A stretch of 64,000 nucleotides of DNA, taken from positions 62,001 to 126,000 of the forward strand of contig NZ_QHKL01000012.1 of assembly GCF_003947415.1 (NCBI RefSeq), written 5' to 3'. Position numbers and translations under genes: made by a program. The notes beneath the pieces are model-generated. The model saw only the letters and a list, made by a program, of their open reading frames with translations. It searched no databases and was not told where the DNA came from. This document shows positions 43,134 to 51,280 of this stretch, piece after piece; position 1 is the first letter of the stretch, and every line of letters begins with the position of its first letter. The stretch comes from Amycolatopsis sp. WAC 01376 (lineage in GTDB: Bacteria; Actinomycetota; Actinomycetes; Mycobacteriales; Pseudonocardiaceae).

Positions 43134-44191
43134 CCACTGCGGACAAGACCGTCGAGGTACGCGGAGAGGACTCGTTCGACCCGGCCGCGGTGCACGCCTG
43201 GCTGGCCGGTCAGGTGCCCGGGCTCGGCGACTCACCGCCCGAGGTCCGGCAGTTCCCCGGCGGCGCCTCGAATCTCACGTACCTGCTGACCTATCCGGAT
43301 CGCGAGCTGATCCTGCGGCGCCCGCCGCTGGGGCACAAGGCCGCGTCCGCGCACGACATGCGCCGCGAGTTCCGGGTTCAGCAAGGATTGCGGCCGGTCT
43401 TTCCTTACGTGCCCGAAATGCTCGCCTTCTGCGACGACGAAACCGTGCTCGGCGGCGACTTCTACGTGATGGAACGCCTCGAAGGCCTGATCCTGCGCGG
43501 AGATCTGCCCGCCGGTCTCGAACTGCCGCCCGAGGGCGCGCGCGAGCTGTGCGGCAAGGTCGTCGACAGACTGGTCGAACTGCACGCCGTCGACGTCGAG
43601 GCCGCCGGGCTGGCCGGCCTCGGCAAGGGCGCCGGCTACGTCGAGCGTCAGGTGCGCGGCTGGTCGGAGCGGTTCCTCAAGGCACGCACGGAGAACGTCC
43701 CGGACTGCGCCGAGGTGATGGCGTGGCTGAAGGAGAACCAGCCGTCCGAGGTCAAGATCTGCTTGATCCACAACGACTACCGGCTCGACAACCTGGTGCT
43801 CGACGACGACCTCGACATCATCGGCGTGCTCGACTGGGAGATGGCCACCCTCGGCGATCCGCTGATGGAACTGGGCAGCACCCTGGCGTACTGGGTGCAG
43901 GACGACGATGACGACGTCATGAAGCTCAGCCGTCGTCAGCCGACGCACGTGCCCGGGATGTACACGCGCGAGGAGTTCGTGCGGCGGTACGCGGAGCGAT
44001 CCGGGCTCGAAATCGGCGACTGGACCTTTTACGAGGTGTACGGCCTGTTCCGGCTCGCGGTGGTGATCCAGCAGATCTACTACCGGTTCCACAGTGGACA
44101 GACGACCAATCCGGCGTTCAAGGATCTGTGGCAGTTCGTCGGCTATCTGGACGGCCGCTGCCGCCGGATCATCGGAGGAGGACACGCGTAG
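43130..44191 (+). CDS. APH/ACAD10-like phosphotransferase family protein
   Basis: A 353-aa kinase-fold protein. QFPGGASNLTYLLTYP is the nucleotide loop, ILRRPPLG the Lys-equivalent strand, LIHNDYRLDNLVLDDD the catalytic Brenner motif, and GVLDWEMATLGDPLMELG the metal-binding Asp. It matches the ACAD10/11 N-terminal kinase group, which phosphorylates 4-hydroxyacyl-CoA in 4-hydroxy-acid catabolism. The link to lipid catabolism here is inferred from that and from the SDR neighbour. ATG overlaps the SDR stop. Confidence 0.87.
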   Translation: MTTADKTVEVRGEDSFDPAAVHAWLAGQVPGLGDSPPEVRQFPGGASNLTYLLTYPDRELILRRPPLGHKAASAHDMRREFRVQQGLRPVFPYVPEMLAFCDDETVLGGDFYVMERLEGLILRGDLPAGLELPPEGARELCGKVVDRLVELHAVDVEAAGLAGLGKGAGYVERQVRGWSERFLKARTENVPDCAEVMAWLKENQPSEVKICLIHNDYRLDNLVLDDDLDIIGVLDWEMATLGDPLMELGSTLAYWVQDDDDDVMKLSRRQPTHVPGMYTREEFVRRYAERSGLEIGDWTFYEVYGLFRLAVVIQQIYYRFHSGQTTNPAFKDLWQFVGYLDGRCRRIIGGGHA

Positions 44192-44848
44192 ATGGGTGCG
44201 ATCTACCTGGTCCGGCACGGGCAGGCGTCGTTCGGCGCGGAGAACTACGACCAGCTCTCGCCGCGCGGCTTCGAACAGTCCACTGTGGTCGGTGAAGAAC
44301 TGCTGCGGCGGGGTGTCGCATTCACCCAGGCGCGAGCGGGTTCCCTTGCCCGCCAACGGGACACGGCCGCGACGGCGTTGAAGGTGCTCGGCTCCGGGAT
44401 CGCCGTCGTCGAGGACGAGCGCTGGAACGAGTACGACCACGTCGACATCGCGAAGTACCACGCCGCCGGCGTCCAGCAGACCGATTCGCGGGCGTATCAG
44501 GCCGCTTTGGACGGTGCGCTGAACGCCTGGGTCTCCGCCGGTGACGACAGTCCGTGCGCGGAAACCTGGCCGCGGTTCTTGGAGCGGGTCAAGGGTGCGC
44601 TGGCCGACGTCGTGGCGTCGCTGGGCAAGGGTGAGCACGCCGTCGTCTTCAGCTCCGGCGGCGTGATAGCCACGGTCTGCGGCGCGCTCATGGGCACGCC
44701 CGAGGTGGGGTTGCTGAAACTGAACCGGGTCACCGTGAACGCGGGCATCACCAAACTGGTGTCCGGCCGCGGCGGCGTGACCCTGCTGTCGTTCAACGAA
44801 CATCCGCATTTCGAAGCGGAAGCCGCGGAACTACTCACTTATCGCTAG
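44192..44848 (+). CDS. Histidine phosphatase family protein
   Basis: A 218-aa phosphoglycerate-mutase-like protein. The catalytic signature is YLVRHGQASFG (His at residue 9), and the second conserved His is probably in the VVFSSGGVIA region, where the usual H is replaced by Ser. That makes the catalytic pocket atypical. It begins immediately after the phosphotransferase stop. A phosphatase paired with an ACAD10-like kinase recurs in actinobacteria. Confidence 0.85.
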   Translation: MGAIYLVRHGQASFGAENYDQLSPRGFEQSTVVGEELLRRGVAFTQARAGSLARQRDTAATALKVLGSGIAVVEDERWNEYDHVDIAKYHAAGVQQTDSRAYQAALDGALNAWVSAGDDSPCAETWPRFLERVKGALADVVASLGKGEHAVVFSSGGVIATVCGALMGTPEVGLLKLNRVTVNAGITKLVSGRGGVTLLSFNEHPHFEAEAAELLTYR

Positions 44849-44868
44849 GCGACACTAGGAGAAACCCG

Positions 44869-45786
44869 ATGGTGTTCGGCGAGGTCACGGTCATCCCGGT
44901 CAACGGGCACGGTCCCGAGGACGTCGTGGTCGACGACCAGGGGCGGATCTACACCGGCGTCGACGACGGGCGGATCCTGCGCGTCACGCCGGACGGCAAG
45001 CGGATCGACGTCCTCGGCGACACCGGCGGCCGTCCGCTGGGGCTGGAGTTCTACGGCGACGACCTCCTGATCTGCGACGCCAAGGCCGGTCTGCTCACCA
45101 TGCCGCTCGCGGGCGGTCCCGTGACCACGCTGGCGACTTCGGCCGTGGGCCTCGATTTCGTGTTCTGCAACAACGCCGCCGTCGCCTCCGACGGCACGGT
45201 GTACTTCACCGACTCGTCGCGCCGCTTCGGCATCGAGAACTGGCGCGACGACCTGATCGAGCAGACCGGCGGCGGCAGGCTCCTGCGGCGCACGCCGGAC
45301 GGGAAGATCGAGCAGCTCGCCGACGGTTTCCAGTTCGCCAACGGCGTCGCACTGCCGCCCGATGAGTCCTATGTGGCCGTCGCCGAGACCGGCGCCTGCC
45401 GGGTCGCGCGAGTGTGGCTCACTGGCGACAAAGCTGGTACGCGCGACTACCTCGTCGACGATCTGTGGGGGTATCCCGACAACATCTCGACCGGCAGCGA
45501 CGGGCTGATCTGGATCACCGTGGCGAGTCCGAAGGTGCCCGCGCTTTCCTTGGTGCGGAAGCTCCCCGCGCCGTTGCGGGCCGGTGTCCGGGCGCTGCCG
45601 ACGGCCCTGCAACCCGCACCCGCACGGGAATGCGGGGTGCGCGGCGTGACCCCGGACGGGAAACAGGTCCGCGAACTACGCGGGGAGATCGACGGGTTCC
45701 ACCTGCTCGTCGGCGTCCGCGAGCGGGCCGGGACCCTCTACTTCGGCTCCCTGGAGGACAACGCGATCGCCGTCACCTCAGTCTAG
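44869..45786 (+). CDS. SMP-30/gluconolactonase/strictosidine synthase-like protein
   Basis: A 305-aa six-bladed beta-propeller. Repeated blades read GPEDVVVDDQGRIYTGVDDG, VASDGTVYFTDSS, FANGVALPPDESYVAVAET and YPDNISTGSDGLIWI. The PDN and NG motifs supply the calcium-site residues of lactonase-type propellers. It is last in the operon. A lactonase or hydrolase role for a pathway intermediate is likely. The 3' end overlaps the convergent VOC gene by 9 bp. Confidence 0.87.
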   Translation: MVFGEVTVIPVNGHGPEDVVVDDQGRIYTGVDDGRILRVTPDGKRIDVLGDTGGRPLGLEFYGDDLLICDAKAGLLTMPLAGGPVTTLATSAVGLDFVFCNNAAVASDGTVYFTDSSRRFGIENWRDDLIEQTGGGRLLRRTPDGKIEQLADGFQFANGVALPPDESYVAVAETGACRVARVWLTGDKAGTRDYLVDDLWGYPDNISTGSDGLIWITVASPKVPALSLVRKLPAPLRAGVRALPTALQPAPARECGVRGVTPDGKQVRELRGEIDGFHLLVGVRERAGTLYFGSLEDNAIAVTSV

Positions 45787-46248
45787 GCAGAACTCGTTGC
45801 CCTCCGGGTCGTTCATCACGATGAAGCCGAGGCTCAAGGGCTCCTCGGGCTCGAAGCGCTGAACTCGCTTCGCCCCCAGCGCGACGAGCCTGTCGCACTC
45901 GGCTTCGAGCGCTGCCATGCGCTCGTCGCCCACCAGTCCGGGAGCGGCGCGGATGTCGAGGTGGACGCGGTTCTTCGCGATCTTGTCCTCCGGGACCTGC
46001 TGGAAGAAGATCTTCGGCCCTTCGCCGTCCGGGTCTTCGAGGGCCGACCTGGTGTTGCGCTGATCCTCGGGCACGCCGACCCGCTCGAGGAACTCGGCCC
46101 ACGCGTCCAGCGGATCCGTGCCCTCGGGCACCTCGACCCCGGGAGGACCGGGGTGGACGTAGCCCAAGGCGTCACGCCAGAAGATCGAGAGGGCTTTCGG
46201 GTCGAGGGCGTCGAAGCTGACCTGGAATTCGCGGCTCTTGCGGTTCAT
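45778..46248 (-). CDS. VOC family protein (glyoxalase/bleomycin-resistance fold)
   Basis: A 156-aa protein with two beta-alpha-beta-beta-beta modules. Segments are FQVSFDALDPKALSIFWRDALGY, KNRVHLDIRA and PLSLGFIVMNDPEGNEFCLD, which end in the typical Glu/Asp metal-site region. Members range from lyases to antibiotic-binding proteins and the function is not determined. It is divergent from the WYL regulator with a perfect palindrome between them. Confidence 0.88.
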   Translation of the reverse strand: MNRKSREFQVSFDALDPKALSIFWRDALGYVHPGPPGVEVPEGTDPLDAWAEFLERVGVPEDQRNTRSALEDPDGEGPKIFFQQVPEDKIAKNRVHLDIRAAPGLVGDERMAALEAECDRLVALGAKRVQRFEPEEPLSLGFIVMNDPEGNEFCLD

Positions 46249-46267
46249 GGGACCACTCTGTCATGCC

Positions 46268-46290
46268 TAGCGGACAGGATCGGTCCGCTA
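46268..46290. promoter_or_regulatory. Operator candidate TAGCGGAC-N7-GTCCGCTA
   Basis: Perfect eight-base arms in the gap between the divergent VOC and WYL genes, 20 bp upstream of the WYL start. It would serve as a binding site for the WYL regulator itself. It also argues against the longer WYL start at 46263, which would place it inside the coding region. Confidence 0.65.
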
Positions 46291-46310
46291 TCTCTGGCAC
46301 AGTGGGTGAC

Positions 46311-47267
46311 ATGGAGGACGAGCGCGGGACGACCGAGCGGGTACTCACCCTGCTCGGGCTGCTCCAGCAGCGTGCGGTGTGGACCGGCCCGGAGCTGGGG
46401 GAACGGCTCGGCGTCACCCCGCGCACGATCCGGCGAGACGTCGAACGGCTGCGTGCGCTCGGCTATCCGGTGCAGGCCAGCAACGGCGTCGGCGGCGGGT
46501 ATCAGCTCGGCCCCGGTCACGACATGCCGCCGCTGCTGCTGGACGACGAGGAGGCGATCGCCACCGCGGTCTCGCTGCTCGCCGGCGCGGGCAGCGGTGA
46601 AGCCACCCTCCGCGCGCTGACGAAACTCGACCGCGTGCTGCCGACCAGACTGCGGCACGAGGTGAGCGCGCTGTCCGGCTCGGTGGTCGCCTTCGACGGA
46701 AGCCGCGCGCCGATCGACCCTGACGTCCTCATGACACTGGCCCGAGCCTGCCGCGACGAGGTCGAGGCGGGCTTCGGGTATCCGTCCTCTTCGGGATCTA
46801 CGCTGCGACGGGTCGAGCCGTACCGGCTGGTGGCCTCCGGGCGGCGCTGGTACCTGCTCGCCTACGACCTCGACCGCGACGACTGGCGCACCTTCCGCGT
46901 CGACCGGATGACCGAGGTTTCCGCGCGGTCATGGCGTTTCCGCCCGCGCCCGGCGCCCGACGCGGCGGCCTACGTGCAGGAGAACATCGCCAGCCGGGTC
47001 TACCGGCACCAGGCGCGGTTCCTGGTGCACGCGCCCGCTCCGGTCGTGCGGGCGCAGATCCCGGCTTCGGCGGCCGTGGTGCGGGAGCGGGGGCCTTCGC
47101 GGTGCGAGGTGCTGAGCGGGGCCGGGGATCTCGACTTCCTGCTGATGCATGTGGTGGTGCTGGGGCACGCGTTCGAGGTGCTCGAACCGGCGGAGCTGGG
47201 GGAGCGGTGCCGGGTCCTGGCCGAACGTTTACTCGGGGCCGCGGCTCCTGCGCAAGTAGGTGACTAA
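46311..47267 (+). CDS. YafY-type WYL-domain transcriptional regulator
   Basis: A 318-aa protein. The N-terminal HTH_11 is at residues 5-60 (VLTLLGLLQQRAVWTGPELG, then VTPRTIRRDVERLRALGYPV). The WYL domain is at 140-225 with RRVEPYRLVASGRRWYLLAYD in place of the typical WYL triad. The WCX C-terminal extension follows. Such regulators often bind nucleic acid or small ligands and control adjacent genes. Here the likely targets are the divergent VOC gene and itself. Start ATG 46311. Confidence 0.9.
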   Translation: MEDERGTTERVLTLLGLLQQRAVWTGPELGERLGVTPRTIRRDVERLRALGYPVQASNGVGGGYQLGPGHDMPPLLLDDEEAIATAVSLLAGAGSGEATLRALTKLDRVLPTRLRHEVSALSGSVVAFDGSRAPIDPDVLMTLARACRDEVEAGFGYPSSSGSTLRRVEPYRLVASGRRWYLLAYDLDRDDWRTFRVDRMTEVSARSWRFRPRPAPDAAAYVQENIASRVYRHQARFLVHAPAPVVRAQIPASAAVVRERGPSRCEVLSGAGDLDFLLMHVVVLGHAFEVLEPAELGERCRVLAERLLGAAAPAQVGD

Positions 47268-47351
47268 TGGCCTCCTTCCCTGCCTTCAGGGTCAGGGTTC
47301 CGGCAAAGTCGCATAATCGCTGTTCGGTTGAGGGTCGTGAGCTACTCGAGG

Positions 47352-47403
47352 GGGGTCGTGAGTGGTAATGGTCGTTAGAACGACCTTTGCCACTCACGAC
47401 CCC
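47352..47403. repeat. 25-bp palindrome (type II)
   Basis: Arms 47352-47376 and 47379-47403 pair with two non-Watson-Crick positions around AG. The arm opens GGGGTCGTGAGTGGTAA. It lies between the convergent WYL and enoyl-CoA hydratase stops. The rest of the 227-bp gap shows nothing else. Confidence 0.88.
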
Positions 47404-47494
47404 TTCACATAACGCCCGAATCCGGCCACTGTGACGGGCCGCCACCGTTACCAGGCCCCGAATCGTCACTCGCAACTGACTTCACCAGCGGAGC

Positions 47495-48322
47495 TCACCG
47501 CCCGGTCCACTTAGGCGAACGCCCGGCCGACCAGGCCGCGTAGAACTCCCCGTGGTCCTTCGCCGTCATCAGCAAAGCCTGCGTGATCGCCTCGAGCTCG
47601 ATGGAACTCGCCAGGTCCATGTCGAGCTCCCGCGTCAACAGCACCTTCGTCGTGCTGTAGGCCAACGCGGGTCCGTCGGCGAGCCGCCGGGCCAAAGCGG
47701 AAGCCTCGGAAGCGAGCTCAGCGTCGGGCACCACCTTCGAAGCCAGGCCGATCGCCTCCGCGCGGGCCGCGTCGATCTTGTCGCCCAGCATCAGCAGTTC
47801 CGTCGCGCGGCCCAGACCGACGAGCCGCGGCAGCAGGTACGCCGAGCCCATGTCGGCGCCGGCCAGGCCGACTTTCGTGAACAGGAAAGCGAATTTCGCC
47901 GACGACGCCATCAGCCGGAAGTCGCTCGCCAGCGCGATCACCGAACCCGCGCCGGCCGCGATGCCGTTCACCGCGGCGATCACCGGGATGGGGCACTCTC
48001 GCAGCGCTTTCACCACCGCGCCGGTCATGCGGGTGAAGTCCAGCAGTTCCGCGGACTCCATTTTCTGCAGTTCGCCGATGATCTCTTCGACGTCGCCGCC
48101 GGAGCAGAAGCCGCGCCCGCGGCCGGTGACGACCAGCACCCGGACGTCGCCGCGGTGCGGCAATTCGGCCAGCAGATCGCGCAGGTCCGCGTAGGCGTCG
48201 AAGGTGAGCGCGTTCAGTTTTTCGGGGCGGTCCAAGGTGACCGTGGCGACGCCGTCGTCCACGGTGAACTCGAAGTGCTCCCAGTCCGTCGTGATCGGCG
48301 GCGTGGCGCGGAACGGGCTCAT
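47495..48322 (-). CDS. Enoyl-CoA hydratase/isomerase family protein
   Basis: A 275-aa crotonase-fold enzyme. The CoA-site segment is VTGRGRGFCSGGDVEEI (oxyanion hole) with IPVIAAVNGIAAGAGSVIAL (second oxyanion strand) and VGLAGADMGSAYLLPRLVG, where the usual catalytic Glu position reads Asp. This suggests hydrolase, isomerase or hydratase chemistry different from standard beta-oxidation. It is last in an operon with an SDR, an aryl-CoA ligase and a creatininase-like protein, so a ring- or aryl-CoA substrate is likely. The start overlaps the SDR stop. Confidence 0.88.
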   Translation of the reverse strand: MSPFRATPPITTDWEHFEFTVDDGVATVTLDRPEKLNALTFDAYADLRDLLAELPHRGDVRVLVVTGRGRGFCSGGDVEEIIGELQKMESAELLDFTRMTGAVVKALRECPIPVIAAVNGIAAGAGSVIALASDFRLMASSAKFAFLFTKVGLAGADMGSAYLLPRLVGLGRATELLMLGDKIDAARAEAIGLASKVVPDAELASEASALARRLADGPALAYSTTKVLLTRELDMDLASSIELEAITQALLMTAKDHGEFYAAWSAGRSPKWTGR

Positions 48323-49011
48323 GACTGGATCCCACCTCCATCGAGGACGAGTGTCTGTCCGTTGATCGCGGCGGCTTCGGGCGCCGCGAAGAAGGTCACC
48401 GCGTGGGCGACCTCGTCGGGTTCGAGCAGGCGGCCGAGCGGGGACGCGGCGGCGAGGGCGGCTTCCGCGCCGGCTTCGTCGCGGCCGGTCCGTTCCTGGA
48501 TCCGGGCGACCGAGGCGGCGGTCATGTCCGTGCGCACGAAGGCCGGGCAGACGGCGTTCGCGGTGACGCCGGTCCCCGCCAGTTCCGCGGCGGTGGCCCG
48601 CATGAGGCCGACGGCGGCGTGCTTCGACGCGGTGTATCCGGCCGTGTAGCGGTAGCCGATATGCGACGCGGTCGAGGCGACGGTGACGATCCGGCCGGTG
48701 TCACGCGACCGCATACCGGGCAGAACCGCCCGTGTGCACAGGAAAGCACCGGTCGCGTTGACTTCGAACTGGCTCCGCCACTGCTCCAGCGACGTCTTCG
48801 CCAGCGGCGCGCTCGCCGAGATCCCGGCGTTGTTCACCAGCACGTCCACCGGGCCGAGGCCGTCGAAATACCGGGCGACGGCGTCTTCGTCGGTGACGTC
48901 GCAGTCGGCCCGGCCTGGTGCGTGCACCTTGTCCCCGGCGGCCTGGAACCGGGCGGCGATGGCCGCGCCGATCCCGCGCGTCCCGCCGGTGACGACGACG
49001 ATCCTGCTCAC
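48319..49011 (-). CDS. Short-chain dehydrogenase/reductase in aryl-CoA operon
   Basis: A 230-aa SDR starting with GTG at 49011. NAD(P) site VVTGGTRGIGAAIAARF, Ser in VTVASTASHIG, Tyr/Lys in YTASKHA (the usual YxxxK). C-terminal VTFFAAPEAAAINGQTLVLD matches FabG/3-hydroxyacyl-CoA dehydrogenase types. Start overlaps the ligase stop by 4 bases and its stop overlaps the enoyl-CoA hydratase start. It is predicted to oxidise or reduce a hydroxy or keto intermediate of the aryl-CoA pathway. Confidence 0.88.
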   Translation of the reverse strand: MSRIVVVTGGTRGIGAAIAARFQAAGDKVHAPGRADCDVTDEDAVARYFDGLGPVDVLVNNAGISASAPLAKTSLEQWRSQFEVNATGAFLCTRAVLPGMRSRDTGRIVTVASTASHIGYRYTAGYTASKHAAVGLMRATAAELAGTGVTANAVCPAFVRTDMTAASVARIQERTGRDEAGAEAALAAASPLGRLLEPDEVAHAVTFFAAPEAAAINGQTLVLDGGGIQS

Positions 49012-50510
49012 TCTGCCTCCACCCGGCGCAACGCGCGCCGATCGAGTTTTCCGTTGGCCGTGCGGGGAAGTCCGGTCACGAACACCACCTCGCGCGGATA
49101 CTTGTGCTTCGCCAGCTGCGCCCGCGCGTGGTCCTTCAGCTCGTCGGCGGTCACGGAAGCGCCCTCCGCCAGGACGACGCATGCCCGCGGGACGACCAGG
49201 CCGTCGACGGTCACCCCCAGCACCGCGCAGTCGACGACGGCGGGATGACCGATGAGACAGTCTTCGATCTCGCTCGGCGCGACGAACACGCCGGATACCT
49301 TCAGCAGGTCGTCGGCGCGGCCGTGGTGGTGGAAGTACCCGTCGGTGTCGCGGCTGAAGAGGTCACCTGTGCGCAGGGTGTCGCCGTGGAACGTCCGCGC
49401 GGTCTTCTCCGCGTCGCCGTAGTACTCGCGCGCGATGGTCGGGCCGGTCACCTCCAGGGTGCCGATCTCCCCATCCGGTAAGGGATCGCCGCTTTCGTCG
49501 AGAACGCGAGCGGTGTAACCGGGGACCTCACGGCCGAGGCTGCCGGCCCGCTGCGCGCCGGGCACGTTGGACAGGTAGATGTGGTACGCCTCCGACGAGC
49601 CGATCCCGTCGATCACCGGGACACCGAACGCGTTGTCCCACTTGCGATGCAGCTCCGACGGCAGTGCCTCGCCCGCCGACGTCGAGAGCCGTAGCGAGCT
49701 CATGTCCACAGTAGACGCCGCCGGATGCGCGATCATCGCGCTCATCATGGTCGGCACGTTGACGAGGATCGTCGGCCGGTAGCGCTCGATCAGGGAGAAC
49801 AGCAGTTCGGCGGTGCTGCGTTGCGGGAACACGATCCCGGACGCGCCGACGCCGAACGGGAACAACGCGGTCAGGTCCCGCGCGTAGCCGAAGAACAGCT
49901 TCGGCACGGCCAGAACGCGGTCGTCCTCGCGGAGCCCGAGCACGCCGAGCGCGTATCGGTCGAAGCTCTCCAGCGCGCTGCGCGCCGGGTGCACGCACGC
50001 CTTGGGCGAGCCGGTGCTCCCGGTGGTGAACTTCCAGATCGCGACATCGTCCAAAGTGGTCGGAGCGGCTTCCAGGCCGGGGGAAGCCGACGCGACCAGC
50101 GCGTCGAACGAGTGCTCGCCAGGCTCCAGGGAGACATCCCCGATGACCAGCAGGTTCCGTGCCCCGGCTTCGCGCAGCGCGGGCAACGTCGAACCGTCCG
50201 CGATGACGACGACGGCCTCGGTGTAGGCCAGGTAGTACGCGTAATCCTTGGGCTGGAGGAAGGAATAGACCTCGGCGGTGACGGCGCCGATCTTCTGCGC
50301 CGCGTACCAGACGGCCACGAACTCCACGCTGTCGTTCAGCGCCAGCAGGACCCGCTGTCCACTTCGGACACCGAGGTCGCGCAGCACGTTCCCGGCGCGG
50401 TTCACCAATGCCGCCAGTTCCGCGTACGTGACCTCCTCGTCGCCGCACAGCAACGCCGTCCGCTCGCCGGGGAGGCGGTCCACGAAATGGGTCGCCAGGT
50501 TGAAGGTCAT
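49008..50510 (-). CDS. Benzoate-CoA ligase family protein
   Basis: A 500-aa ANL ligase of the benzoate/2-aminobenzoate-CoA ligase group. P-loop WKFTTGSTGSPKACVHP, motif IDGIGSSEAYHIYLSN (A5), RTGDLFSRDTDGYFHHHGRADD (A7), VSGVFVAPSEIEDCL (A8) and C-terminal lysine in TANGKLDRRAL. The wording of A5 (IGSSE) is characteristic of aryl-CoA ligases. With kynureninase nearby producing anthranilate, 2-aminobenzoate is the most attractive substrate, though this is inference. ATG at 50510 overlaps the creatininase-like gene stop. Confidence 0.9.
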   Translation of the reverse strand: MTFNLATHFVDRLPGERTALLCGDEEVTYAELAALVNRAGNVLRDLGVRSGQRVLLALNDSVEFVAVWYAAQKIGAVTAEVYSFLQPKDYAYYLAYTEAVVVIADGSTLPALREAGARNLLVIGDVSLEPGEHSFDALVASASPGLEAAPTTLDDVAIWKFTTGSTGSPKACVHPARSALESFDRYALGVLGLREDDRVLAVPKLFFGYARDLTALFPFGVGASGIVFPQRSTAELLFSLIERYRPTILVNVPTMMSAMIAHPAASTVDMSSLRLSTSAGEALPSELHRKWDNAFGVPVIDGIGSSEAYHIYLSNVPGAQRAGSLGREVPGYTARVLDESGDPLPDGEIGTLEVTGPTIAREYYGDAEKTARTFHGDTLRTGDLFSRDTDGYFHHHGRADDLLKVSGVFVAPSEIEDCLIGHPAVVDCAVLGVTVDGLVVPRACVVLAEGASVTADELKDHARAQLAKHKYPREVVFVTGLPRTANGKLDRRALRRVEAE

Positions 50511-51232
50511 ACCAGCTCCCGGATCGCTTCGACCAGGATGTCGGTGAGCACAGAGAAGGTCTTCTCGCCTTCTTCGGCGCTCGCCTGGGCAGGGGTGCCG
50601 CAGTAGGCCTCGGTCATCCCGGCCGAGGCGAAGTCCGTGACCCCGCCGCGCGCCAGGTCGACGTGGACCGCGGGCAGCGCGCGCTGGACGGCGGCGTCGA
50701 CGAGGTCCGGCCGGTCGGCGAGCACCAGCGACGTCTCGTACTGCCCGGCGTGGCACTCGCCCGAGCGGAACTCGTCGGTGAGCCGGGTGGCGTACCGGCG
50801 GCGGACCAGGTCGACGAAGCCGGCGCCGCCGGTCTCGGCCACACGCCGCAGCACGGCCAGATGTGCCGGTTCGAAATGGTTGTTGACCAGCAGGATGCGG
50901 GAAAATCCCTGCTCGGCGAGCGCTCCACAGATCTCGGTCAGCAGCGCGTACAGGGTCTCTTCGCCGATCGAGATGCCGCCCGCGAACCCGGCCGCGAACC
51001 GGGTCACGCCGTAGGGCACCTCGGGGAGGATCAGCACGCGGACGCCGGGGTCACCCGCCAGCCGGGCGGCGGCGCGCTCGCACATCCCCCTTGAGATCAG
51101 GGGATCGGTGCCCAGCGGCGCGTGCGGCCCGTGTGGTTCGACCGCGCCCACCGGCAGCAGCAGCACGGGGACGCGCGCATCGGACGCGAGCGCGGCCACC
51201 TGACGCGAGCTCAACTCCGCGAAGTACGTCAC
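50507..51232 (-). CDS. Creatininase family protein
   Basis: A 241-aa protein of the family that includes creatininase, MftE and the formamide hydrolase ArfB. Metal-binding residues are visible in LPVGAVEPHGPHAPLGTDPLI (Glu/His/Asp), LVNNHFEPAHL and GECHAGQYETSL (the GHAGxxET motif equivalent). It opens a four-gene operon with a benzoate-type CoA ligase, SDR and enoyl-CoA hydratase, and faces the PaaX-like regulator. It may hydrolyse an amide or formamide; N-formylkynurenine is a candidate because TDO and kynureninase lie next door without a kynB. GTG start at 51232. Confidence 0.87.
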   Translation of the reverse strand: MTYFAELSSRQVAALASDARVPVLLLPVGAVEPHGPHAPLGTDPLISRGMCERAAARLAGDPGVRVLILPEVPYGVTRFAAGFAGGISIGEETLYALLTEICGALAEQGFSRILLVNNHFEPAHLAVLRRVAETGGAGFVDLVRRRYATRLTDEFRSGECHAGQYETSLVLADRPDLVDAAVQRALPAVHVDLARGGVTDFASAGMTEAYCGTPAQASAEEGEKTFSVLTDILVEAIRELV

Positions 51233-51243
51233 CCGAATCAAGC

Positions 51244-51271
51244 TACACCGCAGCGGCCTGAGGTGTATAGA
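51244..51271. promoter_or_regulatory. Operator and -10 region of the PaaX-like gene
   Basis: TACACC (51244-51249) and GGTGTA (51262-51267) form an inverted repeat with 12 bases between. TATAGA (51266-51271) overlaps its right arm and lies 9 bases before the ATG at 51281, as in leaderless promoters. It is in the gap between divergent creatininase-like and PaaX-like genes, so the regulator may control both. Confidence 0.5.
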
Positions 51272-51280
51272 GTTGCGCGC

